Below are positions 33,501 through 42,393 of a stretch of 64,000 nucleotides of DNA, piece after piece. Position 1 is the stretch's first letter; every line of letters begins with the position of its first letter. The stretch comes from Metarhizobium sp017305935 (GTDB lineage: Bacteria; Pseudomonadota; Alphaproteobacteria; Rhizobiales; Rhizobiaceae), in contig NZ_JARRIR010000001.1 in the NCBI RefSeq assembly GCF_029601685.1, positions 682,001-746,000 of the forward strand. The letters are read 5' to 3'. The notes below the pieces were generated by a model. It searched no databases. It was not told where the DNA came from and was given only the letters and a program-made list of their open reading frames with translations. Position numbers and translations under genes: made by a program.

Positions 33501-33853
33501 GCCTGTTTTCGCAATCAGGCCTTGATTTGACGCTGGCACCCATCCCCGGCGTCACCTTCGTCGAGCAGTGGGAATCGCATGTCGCCAAGGTCGGCGAAAA
33601 GGTGTTTGCCGTGCTGCGGCCGGACGAGCGCCTCGTCGTCAAGGTCAGCGAGGAAAGCTTCGAGATCCTGACGGCGATGGCGGGCATCGACCAGGCGCCC
33701 TATTTCGCCAAGCGCAAATGGGTGACCATCGACAAGGCTTCGCCGCTCGGCGAGGACGATGTGCTGCATTATCTGCACCGCTCCTACGATCTCGTTGCCG
33801 AAGGGCTGACGAAAAAGCTGCGGACGGAACTGGGCATCGTGCCGCTCAGTTAA
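33497..33853 (+). CDS. MmcQ/YjbR-family protein
   Basis: A 118-residue YjbR-like (CyaY-fold) protein. VFAVLRPDERLVVKVSEESF, APYFAKRKWVTID and LHYLHRSYDLVAEGLTKKL follow the family pattern of a small alpha/beta domain with a conserved KxxW. Family members are described as DNA-binding-like but their function is not settled. The 4-bp ATGA overlap with coaBC indicates coupled translation. It converges with the amidotransferase gene, 1 bp away. Confidence 0.75.
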   Translation: MSLFSQSGLDLTLAPIPGVTFVEQWESHVAKVGEKVFAVLRPDERLVVKVSEESFEILTAMAGIDQAPYFAKRKWVTIDKASPLGEDDVLHYLHRSYDLVAEGLTKKLRTELGIVPLS

Positions 33854-33854
33854 A

Positions 33855-34664
33855 TCAACCCGAGGACGCCGTCGAAGCCTCGATCTGGTCGGCGGGTTTG
33901 AACAGCGCGGTTTCCAGCCCGTTTTCGCTGACGATCACGGCGCTGCCGTCGGGAATCTCGACCCAGGTGTCGGCCTCGTCGTTCAACGGCTCCGACACCA
34001 GGCAATAGCCGCCACCCTGGCCGATTGGCGCGGCATAGAGCGTCGGGGCCTTGAAATCCGTGGCGTAGCGCACGGCATAGAGCGATTTTCCGTCAGAGAA
34101 AGCAGCGGTGAAGCGCACCAGCGCATCGCCGGTGAGGTGGCGCGACAGGCGCTCGACGAAAGCCAGCGTTTCCGAGATGGCGCCGAGCGGATTGTCGCGC
34201 AGGCCGAACTGCATGGCAAGCAGGAAGATCAGTTCCGAATCGGTCGAGCCGAAGCGGGCATTGAACAGTTCGTCGCTGAGCATGGTCTCCATTGGCCGGC
34301 GCAGGCGGTCGAAATCCGCGATCTGGCCGTTATGCATGAAGCACCAGTTTTCATGGATGAAGGGATGGCAGTTGTCGCGGCGCGTGCCGCCATTGGTGGC
34401 GGCACGGACATGGGCGAGGAACAGCGGCGAGCGAATCTGCCGCGCGATGCTTTTCAGATTGCAATCCGACCAGGCCGGCAGGATATCGCGATAACGACCG
34501 GGATCGGGCCGGTCGCCATACCAGGCGACTCCGAAGCCATCGCCATTGGTCGCCGTCTTGGCGCGCGTGGCGCAGTGTGATTGCTCGATCAGCGAATGCG
34601 CAGGTGAGGAGACCAGTTCCTCAAGATAGATGGGGTCTCCCCGATAGGCGGCCCAACGGCACAT
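33855..34664 (-). CDS. class II glutamine amidotransferase (EgtC/YafJ-like)
   Basis: N-terminal-nucleophile amidohydrolase, 269 aa, with catalytic Cys2 in MCRWAAYRG. NGDGFGVAWYG, HVRAATNGGTRRDNCHPFIH (substrate and oxyanion residues) and FMHNGQIADF are the class II signature; GSTDSELIFLLAMQFG follows. It is a single GATase domain with no synthetase partner, like YafJ and EgtC. EgtC removes gamma-glutamate during ergothioneine synthesis, but no other egt gene is visible here, so that role is not claimed. Confidence 0.85.
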   Translation of the reverse strand: MCRWAAYRGDPIYLEELVSSPAHSLIEQSHCATRAKTATNGDGFGVAWYGDRPDPGRYRDILPAWSDCNLKSIARQIRSPLFLAHVRAATNGGTRRDNCHPFIHENWCFMHNGQIADFDRLRRPMETMLSDELFNARFGSTDSELIFLLAMQFGLRDNPLGAISETLAFVERLSRHLTGDALVRFTAAFSDGKSLYAVRYATDFKAPTLYAAPIGQGGGYCLVSEPLNDEADTWVEIPDGSAVIVSENGLETALFKPADQIEASTASSG

Positions 34665-34892
34665 GAATCACTCCGATCGATACGGCGACTTGCCTGTTCC
34701 GGCACAATCCGACACCCAGACCGCCATCGGCGATTGCGCGAATTGCCCCTCGTCAGTTTTGACCGATTTGGTCAATGCTTGATTAACTGCGTTTCATGAA
34801 TGACAAAATCATGGCAGCGAAGCCAGCTTTATGCGTTCACTCTTTCATGTCGCTCGATGACAGAGCGTGAACACGAACGGAAAAGACACGTC

Positions 34893-35330
34893 ATGCACGA
34901 AAAGTCCCCCGCCCTCGAATTCGCCACCGAGATCGCCGTGACCATCGCCGAGCCGCTTGTCATCGGGGAGATCGGCGGCGGCATACGCGAAATCATTCCA
35001 ATCATCGGCGGCACGATGCGCGGGCCCTTGCTCAACGGCGAGGTGCTGCCCGGCGGCGCCGACTGGTGCCTGACGCGGCCGGACGGCGTTAGCGAGGTCT
35101 GGGCGCGCTACACGTTGCGCACCGATGACGGCGTGCTGATCTCGATCATCAATGCCGGCACCTGCCGCGCCAATGCGCATGGCGATTTCGAGGGCCAGAC
35201 GGCGCCGCAATTCGAGGTGGCGGACGGCCCCTATGCCTTCCTGCGCGAGGCGCGATTCGTCGGAAAACTGCTGACCGATGCCGGCGGCACGCTCGCCCGT
35301 GTCACCCTTTATCGCGTGCCCACACTTTAG
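34893..35330 (+). CDS. DUF3237-family protein
   Basis: A 145-residue DUF3237 protein: EFATEIAVTIAEPLVIGEIG, IPIIGGTMRGPLLNGEVLPG and GGADWCLTRPDG are the family core, a lipocalin-like beta barrel. No signal peptide or membrane segment. I start at MHEKSPALEF after a GGAAAAG site; ATG at 34857 would add 12 charged residues. The function of the family is unknown. The 228-bp gap upstream (34665-34892) shows no further gene. Confidence 0.7.
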   Translation: MHEKSPALEFATEIAVTIAEPLVIGEIGGGIREIIPIIGGTMRGPLLNGEVLPGGADWCLTRPDGVSEVWARYTLRTDDGVLISIINAGTCRANAHGDFEGQTAPQFEVADGPYAFLREARFVGKLLTDAGGTLARVTLYRVPTL

Positions 35331-35533
35331 CTTTAATTTCACGCGGGCGGAAAAGCGGCGGCCGTGCCCTTGCCTTCGCCGCCGCCTCCCCCATCTTGTC
35401 CCATATGGCCTGTTCCCCAGCCATATGGCGGCGGCCCCTTGCCGGCCGCCCTGCCCTAGCGTTTCGCGCATGCCTGCCGGCTCCCGCCGGCCTATCCGCT
35501 GTCGTGCGAAAGACGATATCTCTTTGTTTCTAC

Positions 35534-35577
35534 GCATCTCCGGAGGGAAAACCGGTTTCCACTTTTCCTGGAAATGC
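35534..35577. repeat. short intergenic palindrome upstream of otsA
   Basis: A 44-bp imperfect palindrome beginning GCATCTCCGGAGGGAAAACC and ending CACTTTTCCTGGAAATGC. Its layout is shared by a copy at 58486-58529 and a looser one near 43436-43487. It ends 22 bp before the otsA start, so it must lie within the otsA leader or promoter. Confidence 0.6.
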
Positions 35578-35599
35578 TTCAGACTGAAAGGAATTCTTG

Positions 35600-36973
35600 A
35601 TGAGCCGACTGATCGTCGTTTCCAATCGCGTTCCCGTGCCCGACGGCACCGGTGCGGCGCCGGCCGGCGGGCTGGCGGTGGCGCTGCAGGCGGCGCTGGA
35701 AGAACGCGGCGGCCTTTGGCTCGGCTGGTCCGGCAAGACGAACGAGGAAGCCGAGACGTCCGACCTCACGGTGATCGACGCCGGTCCGGTCACCTATGCG
35801 CTGACGGATCTCACCGCCAACGACGTCGATGAATATTACTTCGGCTTTGCCAACCGGGTGCTCTGGCCGATCTGCCATTACCGGCTCGATCTCGCCGAAT
35901 ACGGCCGCAAGGAGATGGCCGGCTATTTCCGCGTCAACCGCTTCTTCGCCGAGCGCCTGGCGCCGCTGGTCCGGCCGGACGACATCATCTGGATCCATGA
36001 CTATCACCTGATCCCGCTGGCGACGGAATTGCGGCATATGGGCCTGACCAACCGCATCGGATTTTTCCTGCATATCCCCTGGCCGCCTGCCGACGTCCTC
36101 TTCACCATGCCGGTCTATGACCAGATCATGCGCGGGCTTGCGCAATACGATCTCCTCGGCTTCCAGACCGATCACGACCTGGAGAATTTCGCCGGCTGCC
36201 TGCGACGCATGGGACTTGGCGACACGACGGACGGTTTTCAATTCCATGCGCAGGGACGCTCGTTTCGCGGCGGGGCCTATGGCATCGGCATCGAGACAGC
36301 GGCGTTTGCCGAATTCGCTCGCAATGCCGAGGCCAACCCGACGGTGCAGAAGACCCGCCGCAGCGTCGAGAACCGCGACCTGATCATCGGCGTCGACCGG
36401 CTCGACTATTCCAAGGGCCTGACCCAGCGCATCGATGCCTTCGAGCGTTTCCTGGCGATGAACCCGCAGGCCCAAAACCGCGTCACCTTCCTGCAGATCA
36501 CTCCGAAAAGCCGCTCGGAGGTGCCGGAATACGAGGCAATGCAGCGGCAGGTGGCCGAGCAGGCGGGCCGCGTCAACGGCGCGATCGGCACGGTCGACTG
36601 GGTGCCGATCCGCTATATCAACCGCTCCATCGCCAGGCCGGTGCTGGCCGGGCTCTATCGCATCGCCCGTGTCGGGCTGGTCACGCCGCTTCGCGACGGC
36701 ATGAACCTGGTCGCCAAGGAATATGTGGCGGCGCAGGACGGCGAGGATCCGGGCGTGCTGGTGCTGTCGCGTTTTGCCGGCGCGGCCCGGGAGTTGAACG
36801 GGGCGCTGCTGGTCAACCCTTATGATGTGGACGGCACGGCGCATGCGCTGGCGCGGGCGCTGACAATGTCACGCGAGGAGCGCCGCGACCGTTGGCGGCA
36901 GATGATGGACGTGATGCTGACCAACGACGTCTCGCATTGGTGCCGCAGTTTTCTGGCCGATCTGACGGCTTGA
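35600..36973 (+). CDS. otsA: alpha,alpha-trehalose-phosphate synthase (UDP-forming)
   Basis: GT20 glycosyltransferase making trehalose-6-phosphate from UDP-glucose and glucose-6-phosphate for osmotic and desiccation tolerance. It has 457 aa. VSNRVPVPDG and PAGGLAVALQAAL form the glucose-6-phosphate and G-loop region. WIHDYHLIPLA, RLDYSKGLTQRIDAF and TPLRDGMNLVAKEYVAAQ are catalytic and UDP-glucose motifs. AAAGGA precedes the ATG. No otsB phosphatase lies next to it in this window. Confidence 0.95.
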   Translation: MSRLIVVSNRVPVPDGTGAAPAGGLAVALQAALEERGGLWLGWSGKTNEEAETSDLTVIDAGPVTYALTDLTANDVDEYYFGFANRVLWPICHYRLDLAEYGRKEMAGYFRVNRFFAERLAPLVRPDDIIWIHDYHLIPLATELRHMGLTNRIGFFLHIPWPPADVLFTMPVYDQIMRGLAQYDLLGFQTDHDLENFAGCLRRMGLGDTTDGFQFHAQGRSFRGGAYGIGIETAAFAEFARNAEANPTVQKTRRSVENRDLIIGVDRLDYSKGLTQRIDAFERFLAMNPQAQNRVTFLQITPKSRSEVPEYEAMQRQVAEQAGRVNGAIGTVDWVPIRYINRSIARPVLAGLYRIARVGLVTPLRDGMNLVAKEYVAAQDGEDPGVLVLSRFAGAARELNGALLVNPYDVDGTAHALARALTMSREERRDRWRQMMDVMLTNDVSHWCRSFLADLTA

Positions 36974-36976
36974 ACG

Positions 36977-37318
36977 TCACTCGCCCCAGGGCCAGCCGTA
37001 TTGCGGCTGGCCGGGAATCCAGCCGCGGCGCGGGGCACGGTCGCTTTCCACCGTCCAGCCGTCGCGCGAGCAGCTGTAGATGATCGCCGAGCCGGCGCGG
37101 CGGTCGTAAAAATCCCGCCGCCACATCAGCCGCTCATCGATCTCGCTGCTGCAATCATAACCGTCCCCAGGGCTTTTCAGCGTCGTCTTGGGCTGGTGGA
37201 CGCCCGGCAGGTCGCGGTAGGGGCTGGCCTGCTCGATGGCGCCGGCGCTGAAATCCGTCGCCGCCGCCGGGAAAGCGACCATCAGCATCAGGGGCGCGAG
37301 GAAAGCAAGGCGGTTCAT
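36977..37318 (-). CDS. small exported protein of unknown function
   Basis: 113 residues with a clear signal peptide (MNRLAFLAPLMLMVAFPAAA, cleavage near Ala-Thr-Asp). The mature part is aromatic and charged, with two cysteines (YDCSSEID and YSCSRDGW) that could form a disulfide. It ends in a Trp/Pro-rich tail QPQYGWPWGE. I do not recognise a family. It converges with otsA, 3 bp from its stop. Confidence 0.6.
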   Translation of the reverse strand: MNRLAFLAPLMLMVAFPAAATDFSAGAIEQASPYRDLPGVHQPKTTLKSPGDGYDCSSEIDERLMWRRDFYDRRAGSAIIYSCSRDGWTVESDRAPRRGWIPGQPQYGWPWGE

Positions 37319-37402
37319 GGGGCATCGTCCGGAATCATGTCTGTCGCCTGTATATAGGATGCCGGCCGGCGACCCAAAACGCACAGTCGCGTGATCATGT
37401 GG

Positions 37403-38251
37403 TTACAGCTGCGGACGGCGATAGGCGGTCGGCTGGGCATAGAGCCAGCCGATACGCTCGACGGCTGCGTCGAAGTTTTCGCGCGCAACCGTCATGGTGT
37501 GGCCGTTGGCATGCAGCAGCGTTTCCGCATCCTCCATCAGCCCGACATGGCCCTTCCAGAAGACGAGATCGCCGCGCCGCAGCGCCGCCCGTTCGATTTC
37601 CTGCGTGAAAAAGGCGTGCTGCATGTCGGAATCGCGCGGGATCGCCCGGCCGGTCATCGCCATGGCCATCTGCACCAGGCCGGAGCAATCGATGCCGAAG
37701 CCGGAACGGCCGCCCCAGAGATAGGGCGTTTCCAGGAAACGCACGGCGATCTCCAGCGGATCGTTGGACGGAAACTGTCCTATGGGCAGGCAATGAGAAG
37801 CTATAACGGCGCCGCCTTCGGCGAGCAGAACATAGCGCGTACCGCGCGTTTCCGCCTCGCCGGAGATGGTGAGCCGGCTCCCCATCGAAATCGCCCGTCC
37901 GCCGGGCAGGCGCAGGTCGGGGCCGGGATAGATGAAGGTCCTGGCGGCCACGACGTGATGCGTGGGGGTAAGCGGCGCGGACAGCACCGCCTCCGGCAGA
38001 TAGCCGACATAACCATCAGCCGCCGCCTTGACCCAGGCCCAGCCTTCCTTGCGGTCGAAGACGCTAACGGCCTCCCCCAACAACAGCTCGGTATCGATGC
38101 CGGCGCTTTCCTCGGGGCGGGGGCGCAGCGGGACGGTTGGCGCGGCAATCCGCGCCGGCTCGCCCAGCGTAAAACGCCCGGCCTCGACCCGGCCCTCCAG
38201 CGCCGCTTCGGCGAGATCGTTGCGATAGGCGAAGAGGCGTCTGTCCAGCAT
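37403..38251 (-). CDS. NlpC/P60-family peptidoglycan hydrolase with SH3-like domains
   Basis: Cysteine peptidase cleaving cell-wall peptides, 282 aa. Two SH3-like stretches (about 35-95, with AVSVFDRKEGWAWVKAAADG; and 100-155) precede the NlpC/P60 domain. The catalytic triad region shows Cys189 in YLWGGRSGFGIDCSGLVQMA, a His in WKGHVGLM and a later His in LLHANGH. No signal peptide is visible, as in some dipeptidyl-peptidase VI-like members that act on imported muropeptides. It lies 16 bp after the M17 aminopeptidase gene, so the two may degrade peptides together. Confidence 0.85.
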   Translation of the reverse strand: MLDRRLFAYRNDLAEAALEGRVEAGRFTLGEPARIAAPTVPLRPRPEESAGIDTELLLGEAVSVFDRKEGWAWVKAAADGYVGYLPEAVLSAPLTPTHHVVAARTFIYPGPDLRLPGGRAISMGSRLTISGEAETRGTRYVLLAEGGAVIASHCLPIGQFPSNDPLEIAVRFLETPYLWGGRSGFGIDCSGLVQMAMAMTGRAIPRDSDMQHAFFTQEIERAALRRGDLVFWKGHVGLMEDAETLLHANGHTMTVARENFDAAVERIGWLYAQPTAYRRPQL

Positions 38252-38267
38252 GGTCTTCGTCCGTCTG

Positions 38268-39659
38268 TTAGCGCAGGCTGCGGCGGATGTGGTGGTAGAG
38301 CGCGCGGATCGCCTGTGCCTCGCCGCCGACCGGCGAATGCGGCCGTTCCGCCTGCGCCCAGCCGAAGATGTCGAAATGCACCCAGCTCTTTGTACGGGTC
38401 ACGAAACGCTTGAGGAACAGCGCCGCCGTGATCGATCCCGCCATGCCGCCGGCCGGCGCATTGGTCAGATCTGCAATGCGGGCGGAGACGTCCTTGTCAT
38501 ACCCCATGTAGAGCGGCATGCGCCACATCGGATCGTCGGTCTCCAGGCTTGCCTCGTGCAGATCCTCGGCCAGGGGATCGTCGTCGGTGAAGAAGGGCGG
38601 CAGGTCGGGGCCGAGCGCCACGCGCGCCGCGCCGGTCAATGTCGCCATGTCGACCAGCAGATCGTTTTCCTCCTCGTCGGCATAGGCCAGCGCATCGGCG
38701 AGAATGAGGCGTCCCTCGGCATCGGTATTATCGATCTGCACCGTCAGGCCCTTGCGGCTGCGATAGATGTCGCCCGGGCGGAAGGCATTGGCCGAGATCG
38801 AGTTTTCGACCACGGGGATGATGACGCGCAGATCGACCTTCAGCTTGGCGTCCATGATCATCAACGCCAGGCCCATGACGTTGGCGGCCCCACCCATGTC
38901 CTTCTTCATCAAGAGCATGGAGGCTGCAGGCTTGATGTCGAGGCCGCCGGTATCGAAGCAGACGCCCTTGCCGACCAGCGTGATGCGCTTGTGGCCCTTC
39001 TTGCCCCAGCGCAGCTCTAGGAGGCGCGGCGCATCCGCGCTGGCGCGGCCGACGGTATGCACCAGCGGGAAATTGCGCTCCAGCAGTTCGGCGCCGGTGA
39101 TGACGCTGGTCTCGGCGCCGTAATGGGCGGCGAGCGCCCGGAAGGCGGCTTCGAGCTGGGCCGGGCCCATGTCGTTGGTGGGCGTATTGATCAGGTCGCG
39201 GGCGAGGAAGACGCCGGCGAGCTGCCGCTTGATGTCGGTGGCGTCGGCATCCTGCGGGATCAGCAAGGTCGGCCCGGCCGGCTTCTCGGCCTTGTAGCGG
39301 TCGAAGCGATAGCTGCCGAGGCCGAAACCAAGCGACAGGCGGTTGGCGGTCAGCGGCGCGGTTTCGATGTGCCATTCTCCGGCCGGCAGGCTGCGCGCCA
39401 GCTTGCCGGTGAGAAAGGGTGATTCGGAGGGGTTCCTGCCGAGTCCGAACAGCGCGCCGCCGAGATGGCCGTCGCTGGTGGGAATGAGCAGCAACGAGCC
39501 GGCATCCGCCTTGTAGCCAGACTTGTGGGCCCAATCGAGCGCCACGGGATCGATGGTCCCGGTCTCGATATGGGCCGGCGTGACCGCGAAGATCGGCAGG
39601 GTCTTGCCCGCCTTGGCCGCGAACGGAGAGGGTCTTTCGGTATATTGATAGGGAGCCAT
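38268..39659 (-). CDS. leucyl aminopeptidase family protein (M17)
   Basis: Cytoplasmic dimetal aminopeptidase, 463 aa. The M17 catalytic domain has LVGKGVCFDTGGLDIKP, MKKDMGGAANVMGLAL and the signature NTDAEGRLILADALAYA, with the expected Lys, Asp and Glu metal ligands. The N-terminal domain is diverged from PepA. The ATG at 39659 is preceded by GAAGG; a GTG two codons earlier is the alternative. It is probably cotranscribed with the NlpC/P60 gene and divergent from tadD. Confidence 0.88.
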   Translation of the reverse strand: MAPYQYTERPSPFAAKAGKTLPIFAVTPAHIETGTIDPVALDWAHKSGYKADAGSLLLIPTSDGHLGGALFGLGRNPSESPFLTGKLARSLPAGEWHIETAPLTANRLSLGFGLGSYRFDRYKAEKPAGPTLLIPQDADATDIKRQLAGVFLARDLINTPTNDMGPAQLEAAFRALAAHYGAETSVITGAELLERNFPLVHTVGRASADAPRLLELRWGKKGHKRITLVGKGVCFDTGGLDIKPAASMLLMKKDMGGAANVMGLALMIMDAKLKVDLRVIIPVVENSISANAFRPGDIYRSRKGLTVQIDNTDAEGRLILADALAYADEEENDLLVDMATLTGAARVALGPDLPPFFTDDDPLAEDLHEASLETDDPMWRMPLYMGYDKDVSARIADLTNAPAGGMAGSITAALFLKRFVTRTKSWVHFDIFGWAQAERPHSPVGGEAQAIRALYHHIRRSLR

Positions 39660-39693
39660 GGTCACCTTCGGGGCAGTCGCTGGAATCGGTCCA

Positions 39694-39708
39694 TTAACAC
39701 TCTGTTAG
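39694..39708 (+). promoter_or_regulatory. CtrA-like box upstream of tadD
   Basis: TTAA-N7-TTAG, one base off the CtrA consensus TTAA-N7-TTAA, followed three bases later by another TTAA. It is 80 bp upstream of the tadD ATG in the gap shared with the aminopeptidase gene. Confidence 0.45.
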
Positions 39709-39787
39709 GGTTAACAGATTATTGCTGGAACGAAGGTTGCGTCACCGGATTCGCCCGGACGGCGCGAAATCAGCAGGATAAAGCGGC

Positions 39788-40624
39788 ATGGAACTCCCCT
39801 TCTTGACCGGCGGCAAGACCCGCACCATCCTTTTTCGCTCCACGACGGCCGCGCTGATGGCGTTTGCGCTGACGGCATGCAATTCCACGCCCAGGGACCG
39901 GCTGACCACGGGTTCGGTTCCGATCGCCGGCAAGCCGGTCGAACAGATGAGCGCGCCGGAGCTCACCCGCGCCGCCGAGAGCGTCGGCCAGCGATACGAC
40001 AAGAATCCGAAGGACAAGGCCGTCGGCATGACCTATGCCAACATCCTGCGCATGAGCGGCAAGAACGGCCAGGCGCTGTCGGTGATGCAGCAGGTGGCGA
40101 TCGCCAATCCGACCGACCGCGAGGTGCTGGCCGCCTACGGCAAGGCGCAGGCTGCCGCCGGCCAGCTCGAACAAGCGCTCGGCACCATCGGGCGGGCGCA
40201 AACGCCTGATCGCCCCGACTGGCGGCTGAAATCGGCCGAAGGCGCGATCCTCGACCAGCTCGGCCGCTCCAACGAGGCGCGCGCCCGCTACCGCGATGCG
40301 CTCGACACCCAGCCGAACGAACCCTCGGTGCTGTCCAATCTCGGCATGTCCTATGTGCTGACCGGCGACCTGCGCACCGCCGAAACCTATCTGCGCCAGG
40401 CCTCGCAGCAGCCGGGCGCCGACAGCCGCGTGCGCCAGAACCTCGCCCTCGTCGTCGGCCTGCAGGGCCGTTTCGACGAGGCCGAACAGATCGCGCGTCG
40501 CGAACTTTCGCCACAGCAGGCCGATGCCAACGTCGCCTATCTGCGCGGCATGCTTTCCCAGCAGAACGCCTGGGCCAAGCTCGCCGCCAAGGACGGCAAG
40601 GCGTTGGACAACGGCACCAACTGA
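39788..40624 (+). CDS. tadD: TadD-like TPR lipoprotein of the Flp pilus system
   Basis: Tetratricopeptide lipoprotein thought to help assemble the Tad outer-membrane complex. It has 278 aa. An N-terminal membrane segment ends in a lipobox (FALTAC, Cys31). At least four TPR units follow between about residues 65 and 240, for example LSNLGMSYVLTGDLRTAETY. It is separated from the other tad genes by the LysE gene and is on the opposite strand to them, but belongs functionally with them. Confidence 0.82.
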   Translation: MELPFLTGGKTRTILFRSTTAALMAFALTACNSTPRDRLTTGSVPIAGKPVEQMSAPELTRAAESVGQRYDKNPKDKAVGMTYANILRMSGKNGQALSVMQQVAIANPTDREVLAAYGKAQAAAGQLEQALGTIGRAQTPDRPDWRLKSAEGAILDQLGRSNEARARYRDALDTQPNEPSVLSNLGMSYVLTGDLRTAETYLRQASQQPGADSRVRQNLALVVGLQGRFDEAEQIARRELSPQQADANVAYLRGMLSQQNAWAKLAAKDGKALDNGTN

Positions 40625-40655
40625 TCCCTTCATCCAGGGCGTACAATTCGCAGAG

Positions 40656-41288
40656 TCAGTTTCTCTGCAGGGCGAGATGCGCTCCCAGCCCGACAAGGAT
40701 AGTGCCGCCGGCCCGCTGCACCAGTCTCTGCGCCATGCTGGATTGCTTCAGCCTCTCGACGACCAGCCCCGCAAGCAGGACGCTGACAATGTCGGCGAAG
40801 GTGAAGACGGCATTTACCATCGTCCCGAGGACGGCGAACTGGATCCAGAGGGGAAAGCCGGCGGCGCCATCGACGAACTGAGGCAGGAAGGCCATGAAAA
40901 AGATCGCGGTTTTCGGGTTCAATACTTCGACCGCGATGCTTTCGAGGAATGCTTTGCGCGGCGACTTGCCCGCTCCGGCGGCCAACCCGTCCACACGCGT
41001 ATGCCGCGTCCTGAAAAGCGAAACGCCGAGCCAGATCAGATAAACGGCACCTGCCAGCTTGACCAACATGTAGGCCACGGGGATGGCATGGAAGAGGACG
41101 GACAATCCCGCCGCAGCCGCGACGATGTGGCCATAGGCACCGATATGAATACCGAGGACGGCCATCAACCCGGCCTTGCGCCCTCCCACCATCGTCTGGG
41201 CTGCCGCATAGAGCATCGCCGGGCCTGGAATGAAGGCAAAAACGGCGGTCGTCACCACGAATGCAAGCAGGATATCAGCCGTTGGCAC
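40656..41288 (-). CDS. LysE/RhtB-family amino-acid exporter
   Basis: Inner-membrane exporter of amino acids or related small molecules, 210 aa. About six hydrophobic segments are present, beginning ILLAFVVTTAVFAFIPGPAM. The family motif FIPGPAMLYAAAQTMVGGRK at the end of helix 1 is followed by LVKLAGAVYLIWLGVSLF. Substrate unknown. It is an ordinary gene inserted between tadD and tadC, convergent with tadD (31-bp gap). Confidence 0.88.
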   Translation of the reverse strand: MPTADILLAFVVTTAVFAFIPGPAMLYAAAQTMVGGRKAGLMAVLGIHIGAYGHIVAAAAGLSVLFHAIPVAYMLVKLAGAVYLIWLGVSLFRTRHTRVDGLAAGAGKSPRKAFLESIAVEVLNPKTAIFFMAFLPQFVDGAAGFPLWIQFAVLGTMVNAVFTFADIVSVLLAGLVVERLKQSSMAQRLVQRAGGTILVGLGAHLALQRN

Positions 41289-41400
41289 TCATCCACTCCC
41301 TCTTTGAGTTGAGAGCGAGGTTATAGCATCCCGCAGCAAAACTCGCGCATAAAGTGAGAGCCCTGCGATACAGGTTCCTAGAGCATTTCCGGTGCCGGCC

Positions 41401-42375
41401 TCAGAAACTGTCGGCGACCTGAATGCCGGCCGGACCGAGAATGACGGCGATGAGGACCGGCAGGAAGAACAGGATCATCGGCACGGTCAGCTTCGGCGGC
41501 AGGGCCGCGGCCTTCTTTTCGGCTTCGTTCATACGCTCGTCGCGGCTTTCCTGGGCGAGAACGCGCAGCGCCTGGGCGACGGGCGTGCCGTAGCGGTCGG
41601 CCTGGATCAGGGCCTGGGTCACATTCTTGACCTGATCGAGCTGGGTGCGGTTGGCGAGGTTTTCCAGCGCTTGGCGGCGATCGGGCAGGAAGGACAGTTC
41701 CGCCATGGTCAGCACCATTTCCTCGGCCAGCGGCGGCGATTGTTCGGCCATTTCCTCCGAGACACGGCGCATCGCCGCCTCCATGGAGATACCGGATTCG
41801 ACGCAGATCAGGATAAGGTCCAGCGCATCCGGCCAGGCGCGCTTGATCGAATGCTGGCGCTTCTGCTTGCGGTTGCGCACATAGAGATTGGGCGCATAGA
41901 AGCCGATATAGGCGATGACGGTGGTCGCCAGGATGCGGGTTCCCATCGGCTTTTGCCCGAGATTGCCGAGCACGAAGATCCAGACGATCGCCAGCCCGAG
42001 GAACAGGAAGGGCAGCAGGAAACGGCAGAGCAGGAAAACGTTCAGCGCGTTCTGCGAGCGCAGGCCCGCGGCACGCAGATTGTTGACCGTCTGTTCGTCG
42101 ACCAGCGCCTTGCGCAGGTTGAAGCGCTCGACGAACTGGTGAACCTGCTGGCTCTTCTGCTGGCGCAGCGAACCCTTGCCGACATTGACATTCAGCGCCG
42201 CGCGCTCGCGGGCGCGGATCATGTCGCGCTCCAGCGCCACCGTCTTCATGCGCTTGCCGAGATCGCCGCGCTCCAGATAGGGCATGGCCAGCGTATAGAA
42301 CGAGGCAAACACCGCGATGGCGACAAGCACCGCGATGATCAAGGTCGGGTCGGTCAGTTTGGCGGCAAGCTCCAT
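41401..42375 (-). CDS. tadC: Tad pilus inner-membrane platform protein TadC
   Basis: Type II secretion F-domain protein that forms the membrane platform with TadB. It has 324 aa. An N-terminal transmembrane helix (LIIAVLVAIAVFASFYTLAM) is followed by paired helices near 110-165 and a T2SSF domain (RAWPDALDLILICVESGISM). A C-terminal membrane helix (LTVPMILFFLPVLIAVILGP) closes it. It is 18 bp after tadB. Confidence 0.88.
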   Translation of the reverse strand: MELAAKLTDPTLIIAVLVAIAVFASFYTLAMPYLERGDLGKRMKTVALERDMIRARERAALNVNVGKGSLRQQKSQQVHQFVERFNLRKALVDEQTVNNLRAAGLRSQNALNVFLLCRFLLPFLFLGLAIVWIFVLGNLGQKPMGTRILATTVIAYIGFYAPNLYVRNRKQKRQHSIKRAWPDALDLILICVESGISMEAAMRRVSEEMAEQSPPLAEEMVLTMAELSFLPDRRQALENLANRTQLDQVKNVTQALIQADRYGTPVAQALRVLAQESRDERMNEAEKKAAALPPKLTVPMILFFLPVLIAVILGPAGIQVADSF

Positions 42376-42393
42376 GGCGGGGATTCCTTCCGG

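Noticed and set aside
33855..34664. Calling the class II amidotransferase EgtC
   Set aside because: The fold matches, but YafJ-type proteins are common stand-alone enzymes and no egtA, egtB or egtD gene is nearby.
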